From: Sphingobium chlorophenolicum
Lineage (GTDB): Bacteria; Pseudomonadota; Alphaproteobacteria; Sphingomonadales; Sphingomonadaceae
Assembly (NCBI RefSeq): GCF_000722875.1
Contig: NZ_JFHR01000031.1
Span: 1-58,280, forward strand
DNA: 58,280 nucleotides
Direction of reading: 5' to 3'
The translations under genes and the position numbers were made by a program. The notes under the pieces were generated by a model. That model was not told the origin of the DNA. It searched no databases and worked only from the letters and a program-made list of their open reading frames with translations. How positions within the stretch are numbered: position 1 is the stretch's first letter; every line of letters begins with the position of its first letter. This document shows, piece after piece, positions 1 to 8,303 of the stretch.

Positions 1-69
1 GGTGACGGCGGACGTGCCGGAGGCGGCGGAGGGGGTGGCGGTGCCGCTTCCGGCACGTCCGCCGTCACC
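1..69. repeat. Perfect 20-bp inverted repeat inside a coding region
   Basis: Bases 1-20 (GGTGACGGCGGACGTGCCGG) are the exact reverse complement of bases 50-69, with a 29-base spacer that encodes most of a polyproline stretch. The left arm touches the window edge, so the repeat may be longer. It lies inside the zinc-ribbon gene and would give a very strong hairpin in its mRNA. Confidence 0.85.
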
Positions 70-215
70 AGCGCTTCCTCGCGCGGGGCGAGCGCGGCCC
101 CTTCCTGGAACCAGCTATGCTTGCAGGCGGCGCAGCGAACCTGGCGGCCGTTCGGGCCGACGGCGCTGTCCGGCACGATATAGCGCGTGGCGCAGTTGGG
201 ACACACCAGGATCAT
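1..215 (-). CDS. MJ0042-type zinc-ribbon protein, N-terminal part (cut by window edge)
   Basis: Only the first 71 codons are visible; the gene runs off the left edge. It starts with ATG at 215 and reads MILVCPNC, with a second Cys pair at residues 28 and 31 (RCAAC). This gives the two CxxC knuckles of the small zinc ribbon found at the N terminus of many alphaproteobacterial proteins of unknown role. After about residue 40 the sequence becomes Ala/Pro-rich, with a run of prolines. It is divergent from ftsE. A perfect 20-bp inverted repeat flanks the polyproline codons. The zinc ribbon is clear; the function is unknown, and the full protein may carry a membrane segment further on. Confidence 0.75.
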   Translation of the reverse strand, partial: MILVCPNCATRYIVPDSAVGPNGRQVRCAACKHSWFQEGAALAPREEALVTADVPEAAPPPPPPPPARPPS

Positions 216-366
216 GACGCTTCATAGCCATGAGTTGGATTCCAGGGCAAGCGGCTTCGACATATCGCGACTCGCGGGAAGAGCGCGGGCTTTACGTCCG
301 CCCGTCCACTGTGCCATGGCTAGGCCATCGGGGAAGCAGGGAGCGCGCAGGCGCTGAAATTGACGC

Positions 367-1077
367 ATGTCGGCCATCGTCCAGTTCGAAAATGTCGGCC
401 TGCGCTATGGTCTGGATAGCGAAACGCTGTCCGACGTCAGCTTTTCGCTCGCCAGCGGCGGTTTCTATTTCCTGACCGGCGCGTCGGGCGCGGGCAAGAC
501 TTCGCTGCTGAAGCTGCTCTACCTCGCCCAGCGACCCAGCCGGGGCGTCATCCGCCTGTTCGGGGAGGATGTGGTGACGCTCCCCCGCAAGCGGTTGCCC
601 GGATTCCGCCGCCGCATCGGCGTGGTGTTCCAGGATTTCCGGCTGGTCCCGCATCTGTCGGTCTATGACAATATCGCCCTGCCGCTGCGGGTCGCGGGCA
701 TGGAGGAAGCGGAGATCGACGCGCCGGTTAGCGAGATGCTGAACTGGGTGGGGCTGGGCGACCGGGGGCAGGCGCGCCCCGCCACCCTGTCAGGCGGGGA
801 ACAGCAACGCGTCGCCATCGCCCGCGCCGTCATCGGCCGCCCGGAAATATTGGTGGCGGACGAACCGACTGGCAACGTCGACGCCGACATGGCCCGCCGC
901 CTTCTCACCCTGTTCGAGGCGCTCAATCGCCTGGGGACGACCATCGTCGTCGCCACCCACGACCTGCCGCTGATGGCGCAGATATCCAGCGCGCAGATGA
1001 TGAAGCTGGACAAGGGCCGCCTGTCGGACCCCACCGGGTCGCTGCGTTACCCGCCCAGGCCGCAGGTGGCGGGCTGA
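367..1077 (+). CDS. ftsE: Cell division ATP-binding protein FtsE
   Basis: This is the cytoplasmic ATPase of the FtsEX complex, which sits at the division septum and controls peptidoglycan hydrolases through FtsX. At 236 aa it has the usual length. Walker A is GASGAGKTS at residues 38-46, the ABC signature LSGGEQQR at 141-148, Walker B ILVADEPTGN at 161-170, and the switch His is near 198 (ATHDL). The start is the ATG at 367; no strong Shine-Dalgarno is seen. Its TGA shares one base with the ATG of ftsX, so the pair is probably translationally coupled. The adjacent ftsX makes FtsE much likelier than a LolD-type ATPase. Confidence 0.95.
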   Translation: MSAIVQFENVGLRYGLDSETLSDVSFSLASGGFYFLTGASGAGKTSLLKLLYLAQRPSRGVIRLFGEDVVTLPRKRLPGFRRRIGVVFQDFRLVPHLSVYDNIALPLRVAGMEEAEIDAPVSEMLNWVGLGDRGQARPATLSGGEQQRVAIARAVIGRPEILVADEPTGNVDADMARRLLTLFEALNRLGTTIVVATHDLPLMAQISSAQMMKLDKGRLSDPTGSLRYPPRPQVAG

Positions 1078-1979
1078 TGGCCGGTTCGGATCGCCGCGCC
1101 GCCGCCGCAGCGCGCCATCGCCTGCTGCCGGAGGGGCGGGTGGCCGGGCCGATGCCGTGGATCATCGCGATCATGATGTTCCTGACGGTCCTTTCCGCCG
1201 CCGCCGGCCTGGGCCTGGGCGCGGCGGTGCAGGCGATGGACGCGGACCTGGCCGGGCGGGCCACCGTGCAGATCGTCGAGGCCAATGCCGAACAACGCGA
1301 CCGGCTGAGCGCCAGCGTGGCGGCGGCTTTGCGCAAGGTCGCCCATGTCCGTGCCGTCCATCCGGTCGCGGCGTCGGCGCTGGCCGATCAGATCCGCCCC
1401 TGGCTGGGGCAGGACGCGGCGAGCGGCGACCTGCCGATCCCGGCGCTGATCGACATCGAACTGACCCCCGGCCAGACCGATGCGAAGGTCGAGCGTCTTC
1501 GCCGTCAACTCGGCGCGGTATCGCCCAAGATCCGGATCGAGCCCCATGCCGCCTTCCTGGCGCCGCTTGCGGGGCTGCTCTCCGCGCTCGGCTGGCTGGC
1601 GGCGGGGATCGTGCTGCTGATGACGCTGGCCACGGGCGCGGTGGTGGTGCTGGCCGCCCGCGCCGCCCATGACAGCCATCGCGGCACCATCGACGTGCTG
1701 CACCTGATGGGCGCGACCGACGTGCAGATCGCCCGGCTGTTCCAGCGCCGCATCGGGCTGGACGCGCTGTTCGGCGGGGCGCTGGGCTTTACCGTCGCGC
1801 TGCTGGTGATCCTGCTGCTGGGCGCGCGGCTGCTGGCGACCGGGTCGGAATTGTTGAGCGCCATCCATCTGCCGTGGGAAAGCTGGGCGATCCTGGCCGC
1901 GCTGCCCGTCGGCGGCGTGCTGCTGGCGACGCTGGCGGCGCGCTGGACCGTGCTGCGGTCGTTGGGACGGCTGCTATGA
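1077..1979 (+). CDS. ftsX: Cell division protein FtsX (permease-like)
   Basis: Integral membrane partner of FtsE. The 300-aa protein has the FtsX layout: a cytoplasmic N tail, a first membrane helix at about residues 26-48, a periplasmic domain of roughly 110 residues, then three C-terminal helices at about 165-190, 225-250 and 265-290. It overlaps ftsE by one base and the next gene by four (ATGA). Sequence conservation in this family is low, so the call rests on topology and on the partner gene. Confidence 0.92.
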   Translation: MAGSDRRAAAAARHRLLPEGRVAGPMPWIIAIMMFLTVLSAAAGLGLGAAVQAMDADLAGRATVQIVEANAEQRDRLSASVAAALRKVAHVRAVHPVAASALADQIRPWLGQDAASGDLPIPALIDIELTPGQTDAKVERLRRQLGAVSPKIRIEPHAAFLAPLAGLLSALGWLAAGIVLLMTLATGAVVVLAARAAHDSHRGTIDVLHLMGATDVQIARLFQRRIGLDALFGGALGFTVALLVILLLGARLLATGSELLSAIHLPWESWAILAALPVGGVLLATLAARWTVLRSLGRLL

Positions 1980-2506
1980 TCGTTCGCTTCGTCGCCGTCG
2001 CCCTGCTGGGGTGGATGCTGGGCTTCGCCTGGTTCGCGATGTTCCTGCCGCAGCCGCTGGACGGGCGCCAGACCGATGCCATCGTCGTTCTGACCGGCGG
2101 GGCGGGGCGCATCGACCGGGGCCTATCCCTGTTGCAGGACGGGGCCGCCAAGCGGATGCTGATTTCCGGCGTCGACCGTTCCGTCCGTCCAGCCGAACTG
2201 GCCGCGCAATATGATGCGCCCGAACGGCTCTTCGCCTGCTGCATCACGCTGGGCCGCGAAGCCATCGACACCCGGTCCAACGCCATAGAGACGGCGCACT
2301 GGCTGGAACGGCGCGACTTCAAGACGGTGCGGCTGATCACCACCGACTGGCATATGCGCCGGTCCGCGCTGGAGTTGCGGCAGGCCTTGCCGGGCCGTGT
2401 CACGCTGGTCTACGACGCGGTGCCCAGCCGCCCCAGCCTGATGATGCTGGTGCGGGAATATAATAAATATCTGCTGCGCCGGGCCGCGGCGCTGATCGGT
2501 ATCTGA
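1976..2506 (+). CDS. YdcF/SanA-like DUF218 family protein
   Basis: Protein of 176 aa with an N-terminal membrane helix (about residues 3-25) followed by a DUF218 domain. The nucleotide-binding-like core is seen as DAIVVLTGG, then a conserved LITTDWHMRRS segment. DUF218 proteins such as ElyC and SanA act in envelope integrity and peptidoglycan or lipid-carrier metabolism, but no exact substrate can be given. The start is the ATG at 1976 overlapping the ftsX stop; an upstream in-frame extension lies inside ftsX and was rejected. Coupling with ftsEX and plsC suggests an envelope role. Confidence 0.85.
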   Translation: MIVRFVAVALLGWMLGFAWFAMFLPQPLDGRQTDAIVVLTGGAGRIDRGLSLLQDGAAKRMLISGVDRSVRPAELAAQYDAPERLFACCITLGREAIDTRSNAIETAHWLERRDFKTVRLITTDWHMRRSALELRQALPGRVTLVYDAVPSRPSLMMLVREYNKYLLRRAAALIGI

Positions 2507-2518
2507 CGGTTTCCCGCG

Positions 2519-3235
2519 ATGTTCACCGCCCTGCGATCCCTGGCCTTCATGCTGGCCTTCTATGTCGGTTCGGCGCTTTACGTGCTGGCGGCGATGGCGA
2601 GCAATCTGGTCGCGCCCCAATCGATCCCCGCCGTCGCCACCGGGTGGAGCCGCTTCCACCGCGCCTGCGCCCGATGGCTGCTGGGGCAGAAGGTCCGCGT
2701 GGAGGGCATGCTGCCCAAAGGCCCCTATCTCTACATCCTCAAGCATGAATCGATGTTCGAGACCATCGATCTGCTTTGCCTGCTGGATCGTCCTGCCATC
2801 GCCGCCAAGCGTGAGTTATTCGACATTCCCTTCTGGGGCGGCATCGCCCGCCGCTACGGCCTGATCCCGATTGAGCGCGAAGCCGGGGCCAGCGCATTGC
2901 GGGCCTTGCGCACCGCCGCCAAGGCCACCACCGCGCAGGGTCGCGCCGTCTGCCTTTTTCCAGAGGGCACTCGCGTCCCTCATGGGGAAAGCCCGCCCTT
3001 GCGGGCAGGTTTTGCGGGGCTTTATGCGCTGCTCAAGCTGCCGGTGGTGCCGATTGCCATCGACAGCGGCCGGGTTTCGCCGCGGGGCAAGTTCATGAAG
3101 CGCAGCGGCACGATCACTTACAAGGTGGGTGAGATCGTTCCGCCCGGCCTCGACCGGAACGAGGCGGAGGCCCGCGTCCATGCGGCGATCAATGCGTTGA
3201 ACCTTGCCTATCCCCGTTCGCCCTGGGCTTGTTGA
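2519..3235 (+). CDS. plsC: 1-acyl-sn-glycerol-3-phosphate acyltransferase (PlsC family)
   Basis: Transfers an acyl chain to lysophosphatidic acid to make phosphatidic acid at the inner membrane. The 238-aa protein has an N-terminal membrane helix (about 5-28), the acyltransferase motif I around His76 (KHESMFET) and motif III FPEGTR at 147-152. Motif I is HX4E rather than the textbook HX4D: Glu81 stands where Asp is usual. It starts 12 bases after the YdcF-like gene and probably belongs to the ftsEX transcription unit. It is convergent with tyrA. Confidence 0.92.
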   Translation: MFTALRSLAFMLAFYVGSALYVLAAMASNLVAPQSIPAVATGWSRFHRACARWLLGQKVRVEGMLPKGPYLYILKHESMFETIDLLCLLDRPAIAAKRELFDIPFWGGIARRYGLIPIEREAGASALRALRTAAKATTAQGRAVCLFPEGTRVPHGESPPLRAGFAGLYALLKLPVVPIAIDSGRVSPRGKFMKRSGTITYKVGEIVPPGLDRNEAEARVHAAINALNLAYPRSPWAC

Positions 3236-3265
3236 AGGGGCTTCATTTTTCTTCAGAAGTGAAGG

Positions 3266-3290
3266 GCTTCGACAGGCTCAGCCCGAACGG
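3266..3290. repeat. Short fragment of a sphingomonad extragenic repeat
   Basis: The segment GCTTCGACAGGCTCAGCCC and the following GAACGG match the arm of the larger repeat at 21346-21452 (there CTTCGACAAGCTCAG and a CGAACG end). It lies between the convergent plsC and tyrA genes. Confidence 0.55.
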
Positions 3291-3301
3291 AGTTGGGGAA
3301 T

Positions 3302-4207
3302 TTAATGACTTCGCCCGAAATCGGGCTTGGGATCGTCCTGTCCCTGTTCGATGATCGAACGCCGGATCGCCCGCGTGCGGGTGAACAGGTTGAACAGCGC
3401 ATCGCCGTCATTCCAGCGGATCGCCCGCTGCAAGGCAGACAGATCCTCGGAAAAGCGCTGGAGCATCTCCAGCACCGCGTCCTTGTTCGCGAGGAACACG
3501 TCGCGCCACATGGTCGGGTCGGACGCCGCGATGCGGGTGAAGTCGCGGAAGCCGCCGGCGGAATATTTGATGACTTCCGACTGGGTCACATCCTCCAGAT
3601 CGCTGGCCGTGCCGACGATGGTATAGGCGATGAGGTGCGGCAGATGGCTCGTCACCGCCAGCACCAGATCGTGATGCGCGGGGTCCATCGTCTCGACATC
3701 CGCGCCCACGCGCCGCCATAATTCGGCGACGCGCTCCACCGCCGCCGGATCGGCGTCGGCAGGCGGCGTGACGATGCACCAGCGGCCTTGGAACAGCGAG
3801 GCGAAGCCCGCCTCCGGCCCGCTATTCTCCGTGCCCGCGACGGGATGCGCCGGAATGATCTTGCGCCCCGGCAGCGCCGCGCTCAACTGCGCCAGCACGT
3901 CGGCCTTGCAGGAACCCACGTCGCTGACGATCGCTTCGGGCGGGAGGTCTTCGGCAATTTCCGCCGCCGCCGCGCCCATGGCGCGCACCGGCACGCACAG
4001 CACGACCAGATCGGCGTCCGTCACCGAAGCGCCCGCCGTATCGGTCACGTCGTCGGTCAGGTCGATGGCCCGCGCAACCTCTCGCACGCTCGCATCGGCG
4101 TCATAACCCGTCACGCGCACGGTCGGCATGGCTTCGCGGATCGCCCGCGCCAGCGACGACCCGATCAACCCCAGACCGATGATCGTGATCCGCGAAAATG
4201 GCAGCAT
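3302..4207 (-). CDS. tyrA: Prephenate/arogenate (cyclohexadienyl) dehydrogenase
   Basis: Oxidative decarboxylation step of tyrosine synthesis. The 301-aa protein begins [13 protein letters not shown], so the NAD(P) fold with GxGxxG (GLGLIGSS) is at residues 10-17. Further family segments are VGSCKADV, IPAHPVAGTE (catalytic His region) and LVLAVTSHLPHLIAY. The ATG at 4207 overlaps the hisC stop (TGATG), which fixes the start; a longer in-frame reading would lie within hisC. There is no fused chorismate mutase or ACT domain, so it is the short monofunctional type. The pairing with hisC parallels the hisH-tyrC pair of Zymomonas mobilis, where the enzyme is a cyclohexadienyl dehydrogenase. Confidence 0.93.
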   Translation of the reverse strand: MLPFSRITIIGLGLIGSSLARAIREAMPTVRVTGYDADASVREVARAIDLTDDVTDTAGASVTDADLVVLCVPVRAMGAAAAEIAEDLPPEAIVSDVGSCKADVLAQLSAALPGRKIIPAHPVAGTENSGPEAGFASLFQGRWCIVTPPADADPAAVERVAELWRRVGADVETMDPAHHDLVLAVTSHLPHLIAYTIVGTASDLEDVTQSEVIKYSAGGFRDFTRIAASDPTMWRDVFLANKDAVLEMLQRFSEDLSALQRAIRWNDGDALFNLFTRTRAIRRSIIEQGQDDPKPDFGRSH

Positions 4208-5304
4208 CAGGCCGCTTCCGCCATGGCGCGCAGCTTGGCCGCGACCTTGCGCACCTGATCCTCGGTGCCGATGGTGATGCGCAGGCCGTTGGGCAGGCCC
4301 TGACCCGGCAGCCAGCGGGTGGCGAAGCCTTCGTCCCACAGGCCCTTCATCGCCGCCTCGGCCGTCAGCTTGCCGTCGAACAGGATGAGCAGGAAATTGG
4401 CCTTGCTCGGCACAGCGCGCAGACCGTGGTTGGCCAGCAAAGCCACTTCCCCCGCCAGCCATTCGCGCCATTCGCGATTATGCGACCGGCTCGCCTCGAC
4501 CCAAGCGGTGTCCTTGATGGCGGCGACCGCCGCGACCTGCCCGGCCGTCGTCACGTTGAACGGCGCACGGATGCGATGCAGCACGTCGATCACATCGGCG
4601 CTGGCATAGCCCCAACCGATCCGCTCCGCCGCCAGCCCGTAAATCTTCGAGAAGGTCCGGGTCACGAACACGTTGGATGCCGTCCGCGCCAGTTCCAGCC
4701 CGCCATCATCCTCGTCCGCGTCCAGATATTCGGCATAGGCCTGATCCAGCACGAACAATATGTCGGGCCGCAGCCCCGCATGCAGCCGTGCAATCTCTTC
4801 TCGCGACGTCATGGTGCCGGTCGGGTTGTTGGGATTGGCGAGGAAGACGACTTTGGTCTTTTCCGTCACCGCCGCGAGCAACGCGTCCACGTCGGTCGCA
4901 TAATCGGCGTCCGGCGCGACGACCGGCGTTGCGCCCACGCGCCGCGCCGCGATGTCGTACACGGAAAAGCCGTAGCGGACGTAGAGAATCTCGTCCCCCG
5001 GCCCGGCATAGGCGCTGGCGGCGATATGCAGCAGCTCGTCCGATCCGGTGCCGTAGATCAAGCGAGCGGGATCAAGCCCATGCGCCGCCCCGATCGCTTC
5101 ACGCAGCTTTGCCGCGCCCGGATCGGGATAGGTGGCCAGGTCCGCCGTCGCCGCCACCAGAGCGGCCCGCGCCGCTTCGCCGGTGCCCAGCGGATTTTCA
5201 TTGGCGGACAGCTTCACCAGCGGCCGCCCGTCATCGGCGGCCGACTTGCCCGGCACATAGGGCGAAATAGCGAGAATCCAGTCTTTGGGAGCAGGCTTGG
5301 TCAT
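4207..5304 (-). CDS. hisC: Histidinol-phosphate aminotransferase (probably also aromatic)
   Basis: Fold-type I PLP aminotransferase of 365 aa. Seen are SANENPLG near residue 35, the [10 protein letters not shown] segment, and the PLP lysine in [17 protein letters not shown]. It converts imidazole-acetol phosphate to histidinol phosphate. In Zymomonas the equivalent enzyme also transaminates aromatic acids, and its coupling here to tyrA supports the same dual use (inference). It is the first gene of the two-gene unit, and its TGA overlaps the tyrA ATG. Confidence 0.92.
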   Translation of the reverse strand: MTKPAPKDWILAISPYVPGKSAADDGRPLVKLSANENPLGTGEAARAALVAATADLATYPDPGAAKLREAIGAAHGLDPARLIYGTGSDELLHIAASAYAGPGDEILYVRYGFSVYDIAARRVGATPVVAPDADYATDVDALLAAVTEKTKVVFLANPNNPTGTMTSREEIARLHAGLRPDILFVLDQAYAEYLDADEDDGGLELARTASNVFVTRTFSKIYGLAAERIGWGYASADVIDVLHRIRAPFNVTTAGQVAAVAAIKDTAWVEASRSHNREWREWLAGEVALLANHGLRAVPSKANFLLILFDGKLTAEAAMKGLWDEGFATRWLPGQGLPNGLRITIGTEDQVRKVAAKLRAMAEAA

Positions 5305-5349
5305 GCGCCGCGCTTTAACGTCATCGGAGCGAAACGCAAAGACCTGTCC

Positions 5350-6318
5350 TCATGCCACGGGCGTGAGCAACGGCCTCCCCGACACCCAGGCGTCCAGATT
5401 GGCCAGCACCAGATCGGCCATCGCCTTGCGCGTCTCCACGGTCGCGCTGCCCTGATGCGGTTGCAGCACCACATGATCCATGGCGAACAGGGCTTCGGGC
5501 ACATGCGGCTCGTTCGCGAAGACATCCAGCCCCGCCCCGGCGATCCGCTTTTCCGCCAGCGCCGCCACCAGCGCATCCTCATCAATCACGCTGCCCCGGC
5601 GGATGTTGACGATCATTCCCTCCGGTCCCAGAGCGTCCAGCATCGCCGCGTCGACCAGCCCCTTCGCTTCCGGCCCGCCGGAGGTGGCGACAATGATCAC
5701 ATCACTGGCCCGCGCAAAGTCCAGCGGGTCGGCCACATAGCGATAGGCCGTGTCCGCCACCGGCCGTCGGCTATGGTAGAGTATCTCCCCCGCCACCGGT
5801 TCCAGCCGCCGGGCTATGGCGCGGCCGATCCGGCCCAGGCCCAATATGCCGATCCGCTTTCCCGTCACGCGCCCGCACAATGCGAGTTTCACCCCTCGCG
5901 CCCAATCCCCGGCGCGCACCATCCGGTCGTTGGCCGCGATGTGGCGCACCGTCGCATAGAGCAGGCCCACCGCCAGGTCGGCCACATCGTCGGTCAGCAC
6001 GTCGGGCGTATTGGTGACGCGGATGCCCTTCGCCCGCGCATGGTCGACATCGACCTTGTCATAGCCGACCGAAAACAGCCCGATCATCTCCAGCTTCGGC
6101 AGCGCATCCATGATCGCGGCGGAGGCGCCCACCGACCCGAAGGACACCAGCGCCCGCGCCTCTCGCACTTCGGGCGGAAGCGCGTCGGGATCGGCATCCG
6201 CCGCCACGGCATGCACGACGAAGCTCCGCGCCAGCGCCTCGTCCAGATAGGGATAGAGCGGCCCGAAGGCGACGATGGGGATGGCGACGGGATCGGTCAT
6301 GGCCCGGCTGTAGGTCAT
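5350..6318 (-). CDS. D-isomer-specific 2-hydroxyacid dehydrogenase (glyoxylate/hydroxypyruvate reductase-like)
   Basis: NAD(P)-dependent oxidoreductase of about 316-322 aa. The Rossmann motif is GLGRIGRAIARRL in the middle of the protein, followed by NIRRGSVIDEDAL (catalytic Arg region), LDVFANEP (Glu) and LQPHQGSATVETR (catalytic His), the R-E-H triad of the family. The substrate is not certain; D-glycerate, glyoxylate or hydroxypyruvate are likely. Two in-frame ATGs exist, at 6318 and at 6300 (MTDPVAIP); neither has a clear Shine-Dalgarno, and 6300 may be the real one. It is divergent from metX with only about 48 bases between the genes. Confidence 0.88.
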   Translation of the reverse strand: MTYSRAMTDPVAIPIVAFGPLYPYLDEALARSFVVHAVAADADPDALPPEVREARALVSFGSVGASAAIMDALPKLEMIGLFSVGYDKVDVDHARAKGIRVTNTPDVLTDDVADLAVGLLYATVRHIAANDRMVRAGDWARGVKLALCGRVTGKRIGILGLGRIGRAIARRLEPVAGEILYHSRRPVADTAYRYVADPLDFARASDVIIVATSGGPEAKGLVDAAMLDALGPEGMIVNIRRGSVIDEDALVAALAEKRIAGAGLDVFANEPHVPEALFAMDHVVLQPHQGSATVETRKAMADLVLANLDAWVSGRPLLTPVA

Positions 6319-6366
6319 GGGGCGGCCGATTGACAGAGTCCGGCGCCGACCTTAGCCCGGAACTCT

Positions 6367-7503
6367 ATGGCCAGCGCATCCCTTTCCGATGACATCCGTT
6401 TCGGCCTGCGCCGACAGGCTCGCCTTGCCGGTCCGCTGCAACTCGACAGCGGCGCGGCGCTGGGACCGGTCGACATCGCCTATGAAACCTATGGGCAAAT
6501 GAATGCGGACCGGTCCAACGTCATCCTGATCTGCCATGCGCTCACCGGCGACCAATATGTCGCGTCGGAACATCCCGTCACCGGCAAGCCAGGCTGGTGG
6601 TGGCGTCTGGTGGGTGAAGGGAAGCCGGTCGATCCCGCCCGCCATTTCATCGTCTGCGCGAATGTGATCGGCAGTTGCATGGGCTCCAGCGGCCCCGCAA
6701 GCATCGATCCGGCGACAGGCGAGCCGCATGCGATGCGCTTTCCGGTCATCACCATCGCCGACATGGTCCGCGCCCAGGCGATGCTGCTCGACCATCTGGG
6801 CGTCGAGCGGCTGCATGCCGTGATCGGCGGCTCCATGGGCGGGATGCAGGCACTGAGCTGGCCGACCCTCTATCCCGACCGCGTGGAAAGCTGCATCGTC
6901 ATCGCCTCGACCGCGCGCCACAGCGCCCAGAACATCGCCTTCCACGAAGTCGGGCGGCAGGCAATCATGGCCGATCCCAACTGGCGCGGCGGCGATTATT
7001 ATGCCGACGGCGCGATCCCCAGCGCGGGGCTGGCGGTGGCGCGCATGGCGGCGCACATCACCTATCTTTCCGAAGCGGGGCTGACCGAGAAATTCGGGCG
7101 GCGATTGCAGGGGCGCGATGCAAAGACCTTCGGCTTCGACGCCGATTTTCAGGTGGAATCCTATCTGCGCCATCAGGGGCTGAGCTTCGTCGAGCGGTTC
7201 GACGCCAACTCCTATCTCTACATCACCCGCGCCATGGACTATTATGACATTGCCGAGGATCATGGCGGCAGCCTCGCCAAAGCCTTCACGGCATCAAGGG
7301 CGCGTTTCTGCCTCGTCAGTTTCGACACCGACTGGCTCTATCCCACGGCGGAATCCCGCCTGATCGTGCATGCCCTTAACGCGGGGGGCGCGCAGGCGAG
7401 CTTCGTCGAATTGTCCAGCCCGTTCGGCCATGACGCCTTCCTGCTGGAATGCCCGGAGCTGAACCGCGTGGTCGACGGCTTCCTGAAGGGCGGACGCGCA
7501 TGA
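6367..7503 (+). CDS. metX: Homoserine O-acetyltransferase (MetX)
   Basis: Acylates homoserine with acetyl-CoA in the first committed step of methionine synthesis. The 378-aa alpha/beta hydrolase-fold protein shows the nucleophile Ser156 in GGSMGGMQ, Asp322 in SFDTDWLYP and His355 in SPFGHDAFL, plus the family segment HALTGDQYV near residue 58. Some MetX-fold enzymes use succinyl-CoA instead, which cannot be settled by eye. It is followed by metW with an ATGA overlap. No SAM-II riboswitch is recognisable upstream, and the gap to the divergent dehydrogenase is too short to hold a normal one. Confidence 0.95.
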   Translation: MASASLSDDIRFGLRRQARLAGPLQLDSGAALGPVDIAYETYGQMNADRSNVILICHALTGDQYVASEHPVTGKPGWWWRLVGEGKPVDPARHFIVCANVIGSCMGSSGPASIDPATGEPHAMRFPVITIADMVRAQAMLLDHLGVERLHAVIGGSMGGMQALSWPTLYPDRVESCIVIASTARHSAQNIAFHEVGRQAIMADPNWRGGDYYADGAIPSAGLAVARMAAHITYLSEAGLTEKFGRRLQGRDAKTFGFDADFQVESYLRHQGLSFVERFDANSYLYITRAMDYYDIAEDHGGSLAKAFTASRARFCLVSFDTDWLYPTAESRLIVHALNAGGAQASFVELSSPFGHDAFLLECPELNRVVDGFLKGGRA

Positions 7504-8087
7504 GCCTGCGCCCCGACCTCGCCCTGATCGCCCGGACCGTTACGCCAGGAGCGAGGGTTCTGGACGTCGGCTGCGGCGACGGAGCGCTGATGGCGGCGCT
7601 GCGCGATGCGAAACAGGTCGATGCCAGGGGGTTGGAGATCGACGCCCAAAATGTCGCCGCCGCCGTAGCGCGGGGCCTTTCGGTGGTGCAGGGGGACGCC
7701 GACACCGACCTTGCCTATTATCCCGAAGCCAGTTTCGATTATGCGATATTGAGCCAGACGCTCCAGACCACCCGCCGCCCGGACCGGGTGGTGGAGGAAT
7801 TGCTGCGCATCGGCAGGCAGGCCTTCGTTTCCTTCCCCAATTTCGCCCATTGGCGCGGGCGGTTGTCGCTGTTCTGGGGCGGAAGGATGCCGGTGACACG
7901 GCTGCTGCCCGACACATGGTATGACACGCTGAACATCCACCATGTCACGGTCGACGATTTCCGCGCATTGGTAAGGGAACGCGGCTGGACCATAGACGGG
8001 CAATGGTTCTTGAAGGGCGACCGCGAAACCACCCATGCGAACGCCAATCTGTTCGCGGAACATGCGGTGTTCTTGCTGCGGCGGTGA
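7500..8087 (+). CDS. metW: Methionine biosynthesis protein MetW (SAM-dependent methyltransferase fold)
   Basis: Protein of 195 aa with the methyltransferase motif [13 protein letters not shown] at about residues 19-30, then the MetW-specific [12 protein letters not shown] and [14 protein letters not shown] segments. MetW is the regular partner of MetX in proteobacteria and supports homoserine acetylation. The ATG at 7500 overlaps the metX TGA; an earlier in-frame start lies inside metX and is rejected. Confidence 0.94.
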   Translation: MSLRPDLALIARTVTPGARVLDVGCGDGALMAALRDAKQVDARGLEIDAQNVAAAVARGLSVVQGDADTDLAYYPEASFDYAILSQTLQTTRRPDRVVEELLRIGRQAFVSFPNFAHWRGRLSLFWGGRMPVTRLLPDTWYDTLNIHHVTVDDFRALVRERGWTIDGQWFLKGDRETTHANANLFAEHAVFLLRR

Positions 8088-8106
8088 GAAGGGTGGACCC
8101 ATCCCA

Positions 8107-8265
8107 TTCCTCCCCATCGGGAAATGGGGAGGGGGACCGGCCGAAGGCTGGTGGAGGGGAATGGGGCACGACCTGCGTATTTCCCCTCCACCATCGGCTG
8201 CGCCGACGTCGAAGAGAGTCACGTGCCTCTCTTCGACCCTCCCCACGCTGCGCGTAGGGAGGAAT
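8107..8265 (-). repeat. Composite inverted-repeat element, copy A (long subtype)
   Basis: Intergenic element of about 159 bases between the convergent metW and prfC. It is read on the minus strand if the core AAATNCGNAGGTCGTGCCCC (here 8163-8182) defines the orientation. Both ends form hairpins ending in TCCTCCC. The inner arms CCCCTCCACCA and TGGTGGAGGGG flank the core. Like copy B it carries an extra hairpin, TCGAAGAGAG/CTCTCTTCGA (8209-8218 with 8227-8236). Confidence 0.8.
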
Positions 8266-8303
8266 TATAACGTCGCTTATGCCCAATTGCGGCAATATCC
8301 CGC

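Noticed and set aside
4198..6333. A 711-codon open frame on the plus strand, antisense to tyrA, hisC and the dehydrogenase
   Set aside because: Three well-conserved genes lie on the other strand; the antisense product is rich in Arg, His and Gln and has no domain. It is a high-GC shadow frame.
6319..6366. Possible SAM-II riboswitch before metX
   Set aside because: Only 48 bases separate metX from the divergent gene and the characteristic pseudoknot sequence is not seen.
8107..8265. Repeat copies considered as a CRISPR array
   Set aside because: The repeats are single composite inverted elements kilobases apart, with no regular spacers and no cas genes.
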